Part shown: piece by piece, positions 46,334 to 58,600 of the stretch
How the letters are laid out: each line of letters begins with the position of its first letter
How positions within the stretch are numbered: position 1 is the stretch's first letter
DNA from: Geomicrobium halophilum
Lineage (GTDB): Bacteria; Bacillota; Bacilli; Bacillales; Marinococcaceae
Assembly (NCBI RefSeq): GCF_014207655.1
Contig: NZ_JACHHJ010000001.1
Span: 1,116,001 to 1,180,000 of the forward strand
Direction of reading: 5' to 3'
Length of the DNA stretch: 64,000 nt
Made by a program: the position numbers and the translations under genes
Notes under the pieces: generated by a model
Databases searched by the model: none
Told to the model about the DNA's origin: nothing
What the model saw: the letters and a program-made list of their open reading frames with translations, nothing else

Positions 46334-46966
46334 GTGGCGAAACTTTCTGAACGCCAAGAGACAATTCTTTCCTATATAACAAAAAATGTGAAAAAAAAGG
46401 GATATCCTCCATCTGTGCGTGAAATCGGTGAAGCTGTCGGACTAGCCTCAAGTTCAACGGTGCACGGGCATCTGGCGCGACTTGAAAAGAAGGGATATAT
46501 TAGACGTGACCCTACGAAACCAAGGGCTATTGAAGTTCTTCACCTTGATGAACAAGGCGTTGAGATTTCTGAAGCAGATAAACCTGATGCTTCCTATGTC
46601 CCCGTCATCGGTAAAGTTACTGCCGGTCAACCGATAACAGCAGTAGAAAACATTGAAGAATACGTTCCATTACCCGAGCACTTTGTCGGTAGCGATCAAA
46701 TTTTCATGCTAACAATCGAAGGGGACAGCATGATTGACGCCGGCATCCTGGATGGCGACCAAGTGATTGTTCGGCAACAACCGACTGCAAATAATGGCGA
46801 TATCGTTGTAGCCATGACAGACGAGCAGGAAGCGACAGTCAAACGCTTCTTTAAAGAAGGCGATCACTTCCGTTTACAACCGGAAAACCAAACTATGGAA
46901 CCTATTATTATTAGTAATTGCAAAATTCTAGGGAAAGTAAGCGGTGTTTTTCGAACCATCCATTAA
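46334..46966 (+). CDS. lexA: LexA repressor of the SOS response
   Basis: Repressor of about 210 residues. The N-terminal winged helix has [12 protein letters not shown] and [24 protein letters not shown]. Self-cleavage occurs at the Ala-Gly of VTAGQP, with the catalytic serine in EGDSMIDAG and lysine in ATVKRFF. GTG 46334 is the start, with GAGAGGTGA five bases upstream; an earlier GTG lies within that site. Two LexA boxes precede the gene. Confidence 0.96.
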   Translation: MAKLSERQETILSYITKNVKKKGYPPSVREIGEAVGLASSSTVHGHLARLEKKGYIRRDPTKPRAIEVLHLDEQGVEISEADKPDASYVPVIGKVTAGQPITAVENIEEYVPLPEHFVGSDQIFMLTIEGDSMIDAGILDGDQVIVRQQPTANNGDIVVAMTDEQEATVKRFFKEGDHFRLQPENQTMEPIIISNCKILGKVSGVFRTIH

Positions 46967-46977
46967 GTTGACGCAAA

Positions 46978-46999
46978 CCCTGCCTTTCATTCGGCGGGG
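46978..46999 (+). terminator. Weak terminator after lexA
   Basis: A stem of CCCTGCC with GGCGGGG (one G-T pair) and an eight-base loop, not followed by a long T run. Confidence 0.4.
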
Positions 47000-47136
47000 C
47001 TTATAAATTTACATAATATATTTATAATAAATTAAAACATTATCGGCTTGACCCGTTATTTATAAATCCTTCCTTGCTCATTTCCATTGATATAAAACTA
47101 TACGTAAAAGAACTACCATTTATGCTAAAAGAACCC

Positions 47137-47256
47137 TTACTTTTTACGTCGACGCCTTTTCCCCTTGCAGTAACGCCCCGCTGTATATAGCATCGCTAAA
47201 ATCAATAAACCAGGCATTGAAACGACTAACGTTAAAAATAAACCGATTTCTAACAC
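47137..47256 (-). CDS. Small membrane ORF, 39 residues
   Basis: Begins at GTG 47256 behind GTGAGG. It encodes MLEIGLFLTLVVSMPGLLIL, continuing with a short loop and a strongly basic end (GKRRRRKK). One membrane helix with a basic cytoplasmic tail is predicted. It lies in the ancestral lexA flank, outside the island. It may be a genuine small membrane protein; no family was recognised. Confidence 0.5.
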   Translation of the reverse strand: MLEIGLFLTLVVSMPGLLILAMLYTAGRYCKGKRRRRKK

Positions 47257-47533
47257 GTCCTCACCCCATTCTGCTATATTTCCCTCGTTCGTTAGTTTAT
47301 TGACAGAATCCTCGAAGGTGAGTGCCAGGCTTGTTTTTTAATCCCCGAAAGCAATAGAGCTAAAATGCTAAAAATAAAAGGCCTTTAGTCGTACGCATAA
47401 AAACCTCTGCTTTATAAAAATCCTATGACTCCAAAGAGTGTATACAACATAATTTTTGTTTTCAAAACCTTTCAATAACAACTCGTTTTCATGTAGACCA
47501 CAGTTGTGGTCATAAGCTTAAAGAAACTAGAAA

Positions 47534-47570
47534 AACCCCTGAGCATATCATATTTCAGCTCAAGGGTTTC
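47534..47570 (-). terminator. Orphan glnA terminator left of the island
   Basis: A stem AAACCCCTGAGC / GCTCAAGGGTTT-like (one mismatch) lies just beyond the orphan glnA 3' end. It resembles the terminator of intact glnA in position and in the GGGTT stem, consistent with its being the original glnA terminator. Confidence 0.6.
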
Positions 47571-47575
47571 CGCTT

Positions 47576-47634
47576 TTTAATACGTTGACATGTATTGCTC
47601 TCGCTCCCAAGGATGAACTTGCACGCAGAACATA
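47576..47634. repeat. Left attachment repeat (attL-like)
   Basis: 59 bp, identical to 61796-61854 except at 47628 (A here, G there). It comprises the last 18 codons and stop of glnA plus two bases. The identical core of 52 bp starts at 47576. I interpret it as the host half left behind when an element integrated. Confidence 0.85.
47578..47634 (-). pseudogene. glnA: Orphan 3' end of glnA (18 codons)
   Basis: On the minus strand this reads [18 protein letters not shown] and stop, equal to the end of the glutamine synthetase at 61798-63153 except for C in place of R (one base). No upstream glnA sequence is attached. It is the displaced end of the original gene. Confidence 0.85.
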
Positions 47635-50437
<2,803 letters not shown>

Positions 50438-50443
50438 TGATAC

Positions 50444-50480
50444 AGAACATGGATACTCTTCCTCGGAGTATCCATGTTCT
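50444..50480 (+). terminator. Terminator after the collagen-like gene
   Basis: A fifteen-base perfect stem AGAACATGGATACTC / GAGTATCCATGTTCT with a seven-base loop. A T run is short or absent. Confidence 0.7.
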
Positions 50481-50553
50481 ATGAAACATAGCAAGGAACA
50501 TAAGAGCTTTTAGGAGAATAACCTGTTAATGACTCATTAAATATAAAGGAGTG

Positions 50554-51657
50554 ATGAATCTGGTTACAATAAGCCTTTGTATGATCTTAAAAAACGAGGA
50601 AGATGTTATCGGCAGATGTTTGGATTCCGTACAAGATTTGGTTGACGAAATTAACATTATTGATACCGGCTCAACTGATCAAACGAAAGAAATCGTTTCT
50701 CACTATACCAATCGAATTTTTGACTTCACGTGGATAGATGACTTTGCAGCCGCACGAAATTTTGCTTTCAAACAGGCAACACAAGACTATATTCTTTGGC
50801 TTGATGCCGATGACATATTGCGTGTTCAAGATCAGGAGTTGCTAGATCTCCTTAAGCGCAATTTAGCCCCCTCCGTAGACGCTGTTTCTATGCATTATAA
50901 CTTGACATTTGATTATCAAGGAAATGTATCACACAGCCTTCGCAGAAATCGTTTAGTAAAAAGAAGCAACCATTTTCAGTGGCATGGTGCTGTTCATGAA
51001 TATTTGGCCGTAGGTGGGAATATTCTCCAAAGCGAGATCAGTGTTACCCATCTTGGCAAACCGCATGAGCCTGAGCATAGTGATCGAAATCTCCGCATCT
51101 ATGAACAGCAGATCGCTAAAGGAATAACGTTTACACCAAGAGATCTTTTTTATTATGCCAATGAGTGCTTTGACCATCGGTTATATCAAAAAGCCATAAG
51201 ATATTACAATCAATTTTTAGATACTGAAAAAGGCTGGAGTGAGGATTGTATTTCAGCCTGTGGCAAAGTTGCTGACGCTCATCTGGAATTACAAGAAAAA
51301 AACAAAGCTGTCGAGTTCGTGTTAAAGTCTTTTAGCTATGACACCCCACGGGCAGAAAACTGCTGTCGATTAGGATTAATTCACCTGACACATGGAGAAA
51401 TAGAACAGGCTGTTTTTTGGTACGATTTAGCGACAAAACTAGATCATAAGAACATTCAAGATAAAAGCGGCTTTATCAATAACAGCTGTTACACCTGGGT
51501 GCCTCACGTTCAATTATGCGTTTGTTACGATCGATTGGGGAAATATCGATTGGCCAAAGAACACAACGATAAAGCCAAAGCATACGATCCGCAAAACCCT
51601 GCTATTCTGCACAACGAAGATTATTTGAACACCATACTGTGGGAAAAGAAAAAGTGA
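50554..51657 (+). CDS. Glycosyltransferase family 2 with TPR-like C-terminus
   Basis: Protein of about 367 residues. The first 180 residues form a GT-A domain: ISLCMILKNEEDVIGRCLDS, then IIDTGSTDQT and the DxD-type metal motif ILWLDADD, and a WHGAVHEYL segment. The remainder is helical with TPR-like pairs (HGEIEQAVFWYDLATKL). Related enzymes glycosylate proteins or peptides in Bacillus spore surface and bacteriocin systems. It follows the collagen-like gene, so O-glycosylation of its threonines is a reasonable inference. Start codon uncertain: ATG 50554 lies very close to AAAGGAG. Confidence 0.85.
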   Translation: MNLVTISLCMILKNEEDVIGRCLDSVQDLVDEINIIDTGSTDQTKEIVSHYTNRIFDFTWIDDFAAARNFAFKQATQDYILWLDADDILRVQDQELLDLLKRNLAPSVDAVSMHYNLTFDYQGNVSHSLRRNRLVKRSNHFQWHGAVHEYLAVGGNILQSEISVTHLGKPHEPEHSDRNLRIYEQQIAKGITFTPRDLFYYANECFDHRLYQKAIRYYNQFLDTEKGWSEDCISACGKVADAHLELQEKNKAVEFVLKSFSYDTPRAENCCRLGLIHLTHGEIEQAVFWYDLATKLDHKNIQDKSGFINNSCYTWVPHVQLCVCYDRLGKYRLAKEHNDKAKAYDPQNPAILHNEDYLNTILWEKKK

Positions 51658-51676
51658 AGGATTTGGAGGAGAAATA

Positions 51677-53326
51677 ATGCCTACGAGCTGGTATCAAGTT
51701 ATTCCGGAAATAATTGATCAAATACTGGTTGACCAACCGCAATCGATTTTGGATATGGGAATTGGGTTCGGAAAATACGGTGTTTTACTTAGAGAGGTCT
51801 TTGATATTCCTTATGAGCGATATGAAAAAAATAGCTGGTCCGTCAAAATAGATGGAATAGAAGGTTTCGAACGTTATCGAAACCCGCTTCATGATTATGC
51901 CTATAATCATGTTTATTACGAAAGTATTGATGACCTTCTTCATAAACTTCCGGTTTATGACACCGTTCTATTGATTGATGTATTAGAACATTTCGAGAAG
52001 GAAGCAGGCCTTTCATTGATTAAGAAACTGTTGCAGCATACCAACAAATCCCTACTCATCTCAACACCGTTGGATCCGGCACCACAACAAGAATATATGG
52101 GCAATAAACTGGAACATCACAAAAGCAGATGGAGCATTCCTGACTTCCGATCTTTTGATTTTCAATATAAATTTGTCCCCATCGGAGAGAACGGCGCGCA
52201 TCTAATTAAGGTATATCCCCCATCCACTCAAATAAAAACCACAAAGCCAGAGATTCTTGATTTCCCCGAACGGACAAAAAGGTTGAAGATCGGGTACGTC
52301 CTCCCACATCGGGAATTGACGGGGGGACTTAAAATGCTTATACAGCAAATGGAAAAACTCAAAGCTAGAGGACACGAAATCCACGCCTTTTTACGGGGGG
52401 ATCCCGAATCAAAAGTATTGCCTGATTGGGCGGCATTAGCGGTGAATCAGGAAATAGCGATTCCAGCAGGAGAATTGTATATAGACTATGTGGAAGATTG
52501 CGATATTGTTGTCGCCGGCTGGTATCAGCAAATTCCAGAACTAGAATGCATCAAACCTCCACTATTTTATTGGGAACAAGGACATGAATCGCTGTTCGGG
52601 GACATTCCGAATCTTCCAGACGTGTTTCCAATCAGAGAAGAAATGAAGCGTGCTTATCAAAGTTCCATTCCTATTGTCAGTGTTTCTGCCTTTGTTTCTG
52701 ATGTAATTAAGGCTCGCTTTTCGAAAAGTACGGCTGTGCTTACAAACGGAGTAGATTCCGATTTGTTTTTTAATCACGGAGTGGAAACTTCCGCTGAAGG
52801 TAATGTGATCTTGCTTGTCGGCAACCCGGCCCTAAGATTTAAAGGTTTTGATTCAGCCCTTGAAACCATGTCACGTGCATGGCATAAGGGTTACCGTTTC
52901 CAGGTGAATTGGGTGTGCCAATATTATCCGCAAATTCGTGAAGTTACTTTTCCTATTCAATTTGTCATTAATCCGAACCAGCATGAACTGGACAGCTGGT
53001 ACCGTATGTCCGATATCCATTTATTTACTTCCATGTATGAAGGATTCGGTATGCCTCCTTTGGAAGCGATGGCTTCAGGCGTTGCTGTCATTGCAACAAG
53101 GTGTGGAGGTGTTGAAGAGTATGCCAAACATGGGCAAAACTGTCTTCTTGTTGAACCGCAAGATATACCGGGAATGACCGCTGCGGTTTGCGATCTTCTT
53201 GACTCTCCCGAAAAAAGGAATCGTTTAGCTGCAGAAGGAAAGAAAACAGCTCTTCATTTCAGCTACGACAAGATCATTGCCAAGCTAGAGTCCTTTATGA
53301 TGAGACTGGCGGAAGATGAGGTTTAG
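51677..53326 (+). CDS. Fusion of SAM-dependent methyltransferase and GT4 glycosyltransferase
   Basis: Protein of about 549 residues with two enzymes. Residues 1-190 form a class I methyltransferase-like domain (SILDMGIGFGKYGVLLRE binds SAM; TVLLIDVLEHFEKE follows). Residues 210-549 form a GT-B glycosyltransferase of family 4: KIGYVLPHRELTGGLKML, and the donor-binding end SMYEGFGMPPLEAMASGVAV. The ATG follows TTGGAGGAG, 19 bp after the previous gene, so both are co-transcribed. Together they may build and methylate a surface sugar chain. Acceptor unknown. Confidence 0.85.
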   Translation: MPTSWYQVIPEIIDQILVDQPQSILDMGIGFGKYGVLLREVFDIPYERYEKNSWSVKIDGIEGFERYRNPLHDYAYNHVYYESIDDLLHKLPVYDTVLLIDVLEHFEKEAGLSLIKKLLQHTNKSLLISTPLDPAPQQEYMGNKLEHHKSRWSIPDFRSFDFQYKFVPIGENGAHLIKVYPPSTQIKTTKPEILDFPERTKRLKIGYVLPHRELTGGLKMLIQQMEKLKARGHEIHAFLRGDPESKVLPDWAALAVNQEIAIPAGELYIDYVEDCDIVVAGWYQQIPELECIKPPLFYWEQGHESLFGDIPNLPDVFPIREEMKRAYQSSIPIVSVSAFVSDVIKARFSKSTAVLTNGVDSDLFFNHGVETSAEGNVILLVGNPALRFKGFDSALETMSRAWHKGYRFQVNWVCQYYPQIREVTFPIQFVINPNQHELDSWYRMSDIHLFTSMYEGFGMPPLEAMASGVAVIATRCGGVEEYAKHGQNCLLVEPQDIPGMTAAVCDLLDSPEKRNRLAAEGKKTALHFSYDKIIAKLESFMMRLAEDEV

Positions 53327-53385
53327 TTTTGATAATAGAGAAGATTTTTCTGATAGTTTATTTTGCTGTAAACTGTTCCCCATTG

Positions 53386-54285
53386 TTAAGGTCTTTGATT
53401 GAAGTTGGTTATCCCATTACTTAACCAATCCATAAGATGGCCGAAGTCAATGGCTATTTTTCCTTCTTGTGCTAATTCTACGGCTATCAAGTTTGCGGCA
53501 ATCCCTGCTGAAATAAATGCAATGTCAAATTCGTGTTTTCTGATTTCTGAAAGTGTCTGCTCAACGGAACGAATTTTATCAACCGTTACGGTTCCTACTA
53601 TCGAATCATAGCCAAGATTTTCAAAAAAGGACTTCCCTTCTCTCGATTTGTTCCCAACGAGCAATACTTTCTGTGTGGAGAGTAATTCGTGAAATAAAAA
53701 GGTTTCATCATTTAATTCATAGTTGATAAGCGATGTTGCCAGGTTCAATTCTTTCAAGGGCCACCCGTGAAAATCCGCTAATTTGTTGAACAAACGCTGG
53801 TAAGTGGGAAAGCGTGACTCAGGAATTCCCACCAAGTCAGCTTTTAACATATTTTCCGTCAACTGTTGTCTTCGTTCATGATCCGGATAGTTGAATCCAC
53901 CCATGTTCATGGCGTAGTTTAGCTTCGGATCGTTTCTAATTTCTTCTGATGAAATGAAAATATCATGGGCCATGGCGAGCAATTCTCCGTCACCAACACG
54001 AATCAACGCATACCCTTTTTTCCCGACTACTACGGCGCGGATATCTTTAGCAATTTGATTTGCCGGCTTTAATTGAATTATATCTTGAGATAGTACTTTC
54101 ATCCCTTCATCAATGACCTCCTCAAGGTTATGTGGTAAATACTGCTTGTTTTTCAGACGACTCTGAATGAGTGCTTCTCCCCCTCTGTACATGGCCTCGG
54201 ATACTAATGCATAAACATTCCAATCTCCTGGATTTCCCGCACGTTTTATATGTTCCCACTCTTGTTCATGAAGAGAGAAAGACAT
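53386..54285 (-). CDS. GT-D fold (DUF1792-type) glycosyltransferase
   Basis: Protein of about 299 residues on the strand opposite to the other glycosyltransferases. The motif LIRVGDGELLAM is the metal and sugar-nucleotide motif of the GT-D fold, followed by VGIPESRFPTYQRLF, VLLVGNKSREGKSFFENLGY and FDIAFISAGIAANLIAVELA. GT-D enzymes extend O-linked glycans on serine-rich repeat proteins in streptococci, so a role in decorating the collagen-like protein is possible. The first 60 residues are a helical extension. ATG 54285 is preceded by GAGGAGAATG. Confidence 0.78.
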   Translation of the reverse strand: MSFSLHEQEWEHIKRAGNPGDWNVYALVSEAMYRGGEALIQSRLKNKQYLPHNLEEVIDEGMKVLSQDIIQLKPANQIAKDIRAVVVGKKGYALIRVGDGELLAMAHDIFISSEEIRNDPKLNYAMNMGGFNYPDHERRQQLTENMLKADLVGIPESRFPTYQRLFNKLADFHGWPLKELNLATSLINYELNDETFLFHELLSTQKVLLVGNKSREGKSFFENLGYDSIVGTVTVDKIRSVEQTLSEIRKHEFDIAFISAGIAANLIAVELAQEGKIAIDFGHLMDWLSNGITNFNQRP

Positions 54286-54838
54286 GAAACATTCTCCTCT
54301 GTCAGTCCGCTTTAAACCATTATATTTTTTCAGAGATTTTTATATGTAGCTCTTTTTGCCGAAAAAACTTATATAAGCCAAAGCCATGTTGGATTGATTT
54401 ATTTAGAGTAGTGTCTGGGAGAGTTCTAACCCGGAAGATCTCATACGATTAACTTTGTTTGATTGTAAAGACTGATTAAAAAAAGCCTCTGATCATTAGA
54501 GTGAACGAAGATATGCATTTGTCACAATGGTTTATGGTTCACAATTAGCTTTTCATAAAAATCCTCACATGTCTTCACCTATGAAATTTATCCGCATCAG
54601 TATCTGTGTATGAATCATAACTAAACTTTTTGTTAAGAACATGAAAAACAGATAGCCTCTTAGATTTATTATTAAGGAAACCCCACCCGATCCCCTGATA
54701 TATTTAACAGAATTTTTTCAAAAGTGCTTCATACCTTCCACGGAGACATGCCGCCCTACTTAAAAAACGTGCCCATTACGGAAATTATCTATAAAAATTA
54801 TAAAGATACGCGAATGTTAATAAGTTTATATAGGGGTT
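54286..54838. other. Gene-free region before the mnx genes
   Basis: About 550 bp, AT-rich, with no convincing ORF or terminator. It separates the minus-strand GT-D gene from the mnx operon and presumably contains promoters for both. The upstream genes mnxA to mnxD known from strain SG-1 are absent here. Confidence 0.5.
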
Positions 54839-54867
54839 GCATAACTCAAGTTTCAAATACATACATA
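54839..54867 (+). promoter_or_regulatory. Candidate sigma-E type promoter for the mnx operon
   Basis: GCATAAC (54839-54845) and CATACATA (54860-54867) are 14 bp apart and resemble the sporulation sigma-E consensus (-35 GMATAWW, -10 CATACANT). It lies about 100 bp before the first mnx gene. Mother-cell expression would fit a spore-surface protein. Pattern match only. Confidence 0.4.
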
Positions 54868-54967
54868 TTGTGTGGAAAAGTTATGGTGTAAAGCCATCCT
54901 CACCAAATTTCGTCAACCCAACCGGTTTGTATTCTGTAAGCTTCCAAACGAAAGAGGTGAAGATAAC

Positions 54968-55279
54968 GTGAAAAAAAATAATCCTCCGTCCTTAAATGAC
55001 GATATAGTACGTGGGAATGAATTATTTGATGAGGTTTTCGGAAGGGAAATTTTAATCACAACATCTGCAGATCAACTGAATATTTTAGGGCAAACCTTTC
55101 GGCCGATTTTCTGTGGTAAAGTGGTCGAAGTCACCAATGGGTATCTAACCATAGATCCAGCCATTATCAAAATGAGCAATGCTCCCTTTTACCAGTTCCC
55201 GACCCCTTTAATGATTCCACTGGAAAAAATAACAACATTTGTGCCGTTCTCCTGTGATACAAGAATACCTCTTGTGTAA
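54968..55279 (+). CDS. mnxE: MnxE-like subunit of the manganese oxidase complex
   Basis: Protein of about 103 residues, starting at GTG 54968 after AGAGGTGA. It forms a small beta-barrel-like domain: ILGQTFRPIFCGKVVEVTNG, then MSNAPFYQFPTPLMIPLEKI and TTFVPFSCDTRIPLV. I recognise it as MnxE by order and size: a small protein, a second small protein and a giant multicopper oxidase, as in Bacillus sp. SG-1, where MnxE and MnxF form a hexameric ring that supports MnxG and binds copper. The two conserved-looking cysteines may be functional. Sequence similarity could not be computed here. Confidence 0.72.
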   Translation: MKKNNPPSLNDDIVRGNELFDEVFGREILITTSADQLNILGQTFRPIFCGKVVEVTNGYLTIDPAIIKMSNAPFYQFPTPLMIPLEKITTFVPFSCDTRIPLV

Positions 55280-55303
55280 TGTTTCCTTAAGGAGTTGAAT
55301 GAC

Positions 55304-55597
55304 ATGGAGAAACATGATCGATCGCAATTATCTGAAACACCCATTAATGATATTCGCCAGGCTGTCGTAACTGAAGCATTCGCCAATGCAGAGGGGGAAC
55401 GTGCCTTAATACTTATTCCACAATTCCCTTTTCTAATTATTGGTGACATTATAGAGGTGGACAGTGATTATGTGGTTATTGATGTGGAAACGGCACACAT
55501 TGCCGAACTTGAGGAACGCTCCATCCGTATCCATATCGATGACATTGAGGTCTTTGTTATTGAGGACGACGATACAGAGATTCCGAGTATCCGTTAG
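55304..55597 (+). CDS. mnxF: MnxF-like subunit of the manganese oxidase complex
   Basis: Protein of about 97 residues with strongly acidic second half: EGERALILIPQFPFLIIGDI, then IEVDSDYVVIDVETAHIAEL and IRIHIDDIEVFVIEDDDTE. The beta-strand pattern resembles an Sm-like barrel, as in MnxE. ATG 55304 is preceded by AAGGAG; an upstream TTG touches that site. The gene lies 25 bp after mnxE and 34 bp before mnxG, so all three are one operon. The call is by context, size and fold pattern. Confidence 0.7.
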   Translation: MEKHDRSQLSETPINDIRQAVVTEAFANAEGERALILIPQFPFLIIGDIIEVDSDYVVIDVETAHIAELEERSIRIHIDDIEVFVIEDDDTEIPSIR

Positions 55598-55631
55598 GGA
55601 TGGATGGTCTATAGGAAAGGAGTGATCAAGT

Positions 55632-58600
55632 TTGCTGAGAAAATTCCATATCGTCGCAATTCCGATTCGTATTGTCATGAACAATTTTGGTGACCATGAT
55701 CCGAACGGGATGATGTATGTCTTAAAAGAAAACGAAAAAACAGTCAAGGAACAAGTGGCTTGTCACCCATTTACGCCTGTTGATCTGGTTCAACCTTTAA
55801 TTATTAGAGCCAATGCAGGCGATGATATCGAAGTGCTATTTGAAAATCAATTGCCGTTTGACACTTCCATGCACATCCAACAAGCGGAGTATAATGTACA
55901 AACCTCGGATGGAGCTTTTGTTGGTTGTAATAAAGATTCAACCGCTCCCCCTTGTCCACCTGGAAAAACACAGCTCTATCGTTGGAGCGTATTTCAAGAG
56001 GGAAGCCATGTCTTTACCGATTTAGGAAATTCACTTTCAAGTGAACTTGGGAGTAATGTTCACGGTTTGTTCGGGGCGTTAATTGTGGAACCGAAAGGAT
56101 CATCATGGAGCGATCCTGTCACAGGAGAGAACATGAACAGCGGACTTTATGCAGATATTCATAACCCCTTATTACCATCATTTCGGGAGTATGCGTGGGT
56201 CTTTCATGATGAAATGGAGACCGATGACTTAACGAGGAATACGCCGATCAACCCTCATACGTTTCAGCCTGACATGACTCATTTAGTCAATTATCGCTCC
56301 GAACCAATGCGAAACCGGATGAAACTGATGCACGAAGGGGTTGTTGGTCCGGATTGCGAAGGCGAAGAGGTTCATCATGATTCATGGGTATTCGGGGATC
56401 CGGCTTCGCCGATTCTGCGCGCTTATGTGGGAGATCCGATCAAGATTCGTCTCATCCACGGCGGGGTTCAGGAAACCCATGTGTTCCATTATCATGTCCA
56501 TCAGTGGCTTTTTGAGTCGGAAGACCAGGACTCAGAGATCTTAGATTCCCAAGCCATATCACCCCAAAATTCCTATACCATTTCCCCCTTATACGGAGCA
56601 GGAAGTTTACAAGAAGCCTTTGGTGATGCGATCATCCATTGTCATCTTTACCCACACTTTCATGAAGGCATGTGGGGCATGAATCGGATTTTTAACACGT
56701 TACAAGACGGCAGGCAATGTTATCCAAATGGGGTCCCCATCAAAGCACTGCAGCCACTGCCAGACCGTCCATGTCCACCGGAACCAACACCAGAGTATCC
56801 CGGGTTCCCAAATTTTATTCCGGGCATCAATGGTTGTAAAGCTCCTCGTCCTCCCCTTGGGATCATTGGAGGGCGTCAATCAACAGAACTTGAAGAAAAT
56901 CAATTTGCACGGAATGCGAGACCCGGGGCGGTATTTGCGAACCCGTGTGAAGAAGGTGTTACCCCGGTTCGTGAGTTTAACGTTGTTGCTATCCAACTAC
57001 CCATTACTTATAACCGTGAAGGTTGGCATGACCCCGAGGGACGTATATTTGTATTGGCTGAAGATGAGGAAGATATACGGGCTGGACGCAAGCACCCCGA
57101 ACCTCTCGTAATACGAGCAAACGCGGGTGAGTGTATACGAATCATCTTTACGAATAAATTCCCAAATACGATAGGGGGAAACGCGTTTCAACTTGTCACT
57201 CGCACTTATGAAGCAGGCATGCATGTACACTTTGTAAAATTTGATCCCCTTGTGGCCGATGGTGCCAATGTGGGGTGGAATTATGATTCAGGAGTCTTGC
57301 CCGGTCAGACCATTCACTATCAGTGGTTTGCGGATGTAGAATTAAAAGCCACATTTTGGCATGATCATTTATTTGCTAATGAGCATCAATTACATGGGGT
57401 ATTTGCTGGGATTAATATTCAAACGCGAGGGTCAAATTTTTTAGATATGTTCACTGGAGAAGAAGTGGATTCGGGAACACAAGCGATGATTGTGAATCCT
57501 CTAGTCCCAGATTTTAGAGAAATGACATTGTTTGTGCAAGATTTTACGCTATTGTTTGACAAAGATGGTTGTCCATTAAATCCTCCTCCCTTCCCAGGTT
57601 CTCATGAAGATCCAGGGGTGATGGGAATTAACTATAAAAACGAACCACTCCAATTCCGATTGGCCAAACCAGATTGTGATCCAGCTTATGTATTCAGTTC
57701 CTTTATTCACGACGATCCGGTAACACCGATGTTTGCGACGTATAACGGTGATCCAGTTCGAATACGCTTGCTTCAAGGCACGCACGAAGAATCACACAGC
57801 TTTAATTTGCACCGGCAGCGTTGGCAGCAGGAACGACGAGACCTTGATTCTGAAATTATACAGCAGCAACATATCGGAATTTCTGAACATTTTACATTGG
57901 ATTTCGCCATGGAAGGTAACGGAGATTTTGATATGCTCTATCATTTCGGTTCCATCGATGATCTTTGGCTTGGAAACTGGGGGCTGATCTCTTCATATAA
58001 AGAAAAAATCCCAGAATTGTTACCACTACCAGATCGCCCGTGCCCGCCCGAAAGAAAAGAACCGCTGCCCTGTGTAAATGGCGAAAAACCGCCAATGGCC
58101 ATCGACCCGGGGCATCCGGGACCATCAGATGCCCCTATACGTAAATACGAAGTTGTAGCGTTACAGACCGATATCGTGTACAACAAAGATGGCGATCACG
58201 ACCCATATGGTATTATCTTTGCGTTAGCCGAAGATGAAAAAGCGATCAGGAAAGGCCACTTAAACCCAGAACCGTTGATCCTTCGCGGTAATGTTGGAGA
58301 TGTTATCGAGGTCACGTTATACAATAAATTAGATCCTAATTTCCACAATAATTTGAGTCATGGTTATCCATTTGTACCCGTCGCAGCACCTTTTCCCCCC
58401 TCACTACGAATTTCTATGCACCCGCAATTGTTAGCTTACGATGTGCAAGGTTCTGATGGCGCAACGGTGGGTTTTAACTATGATCAAACCGTTGGTCCTG
58501 GCGAATGCATCACCTATCGATGGTATGTGGATACGGATGTAGGGTCTTGTAACCTATGGGATATGGCCGATGTAAGAAATCATCGCCATCACGGGGCCTT

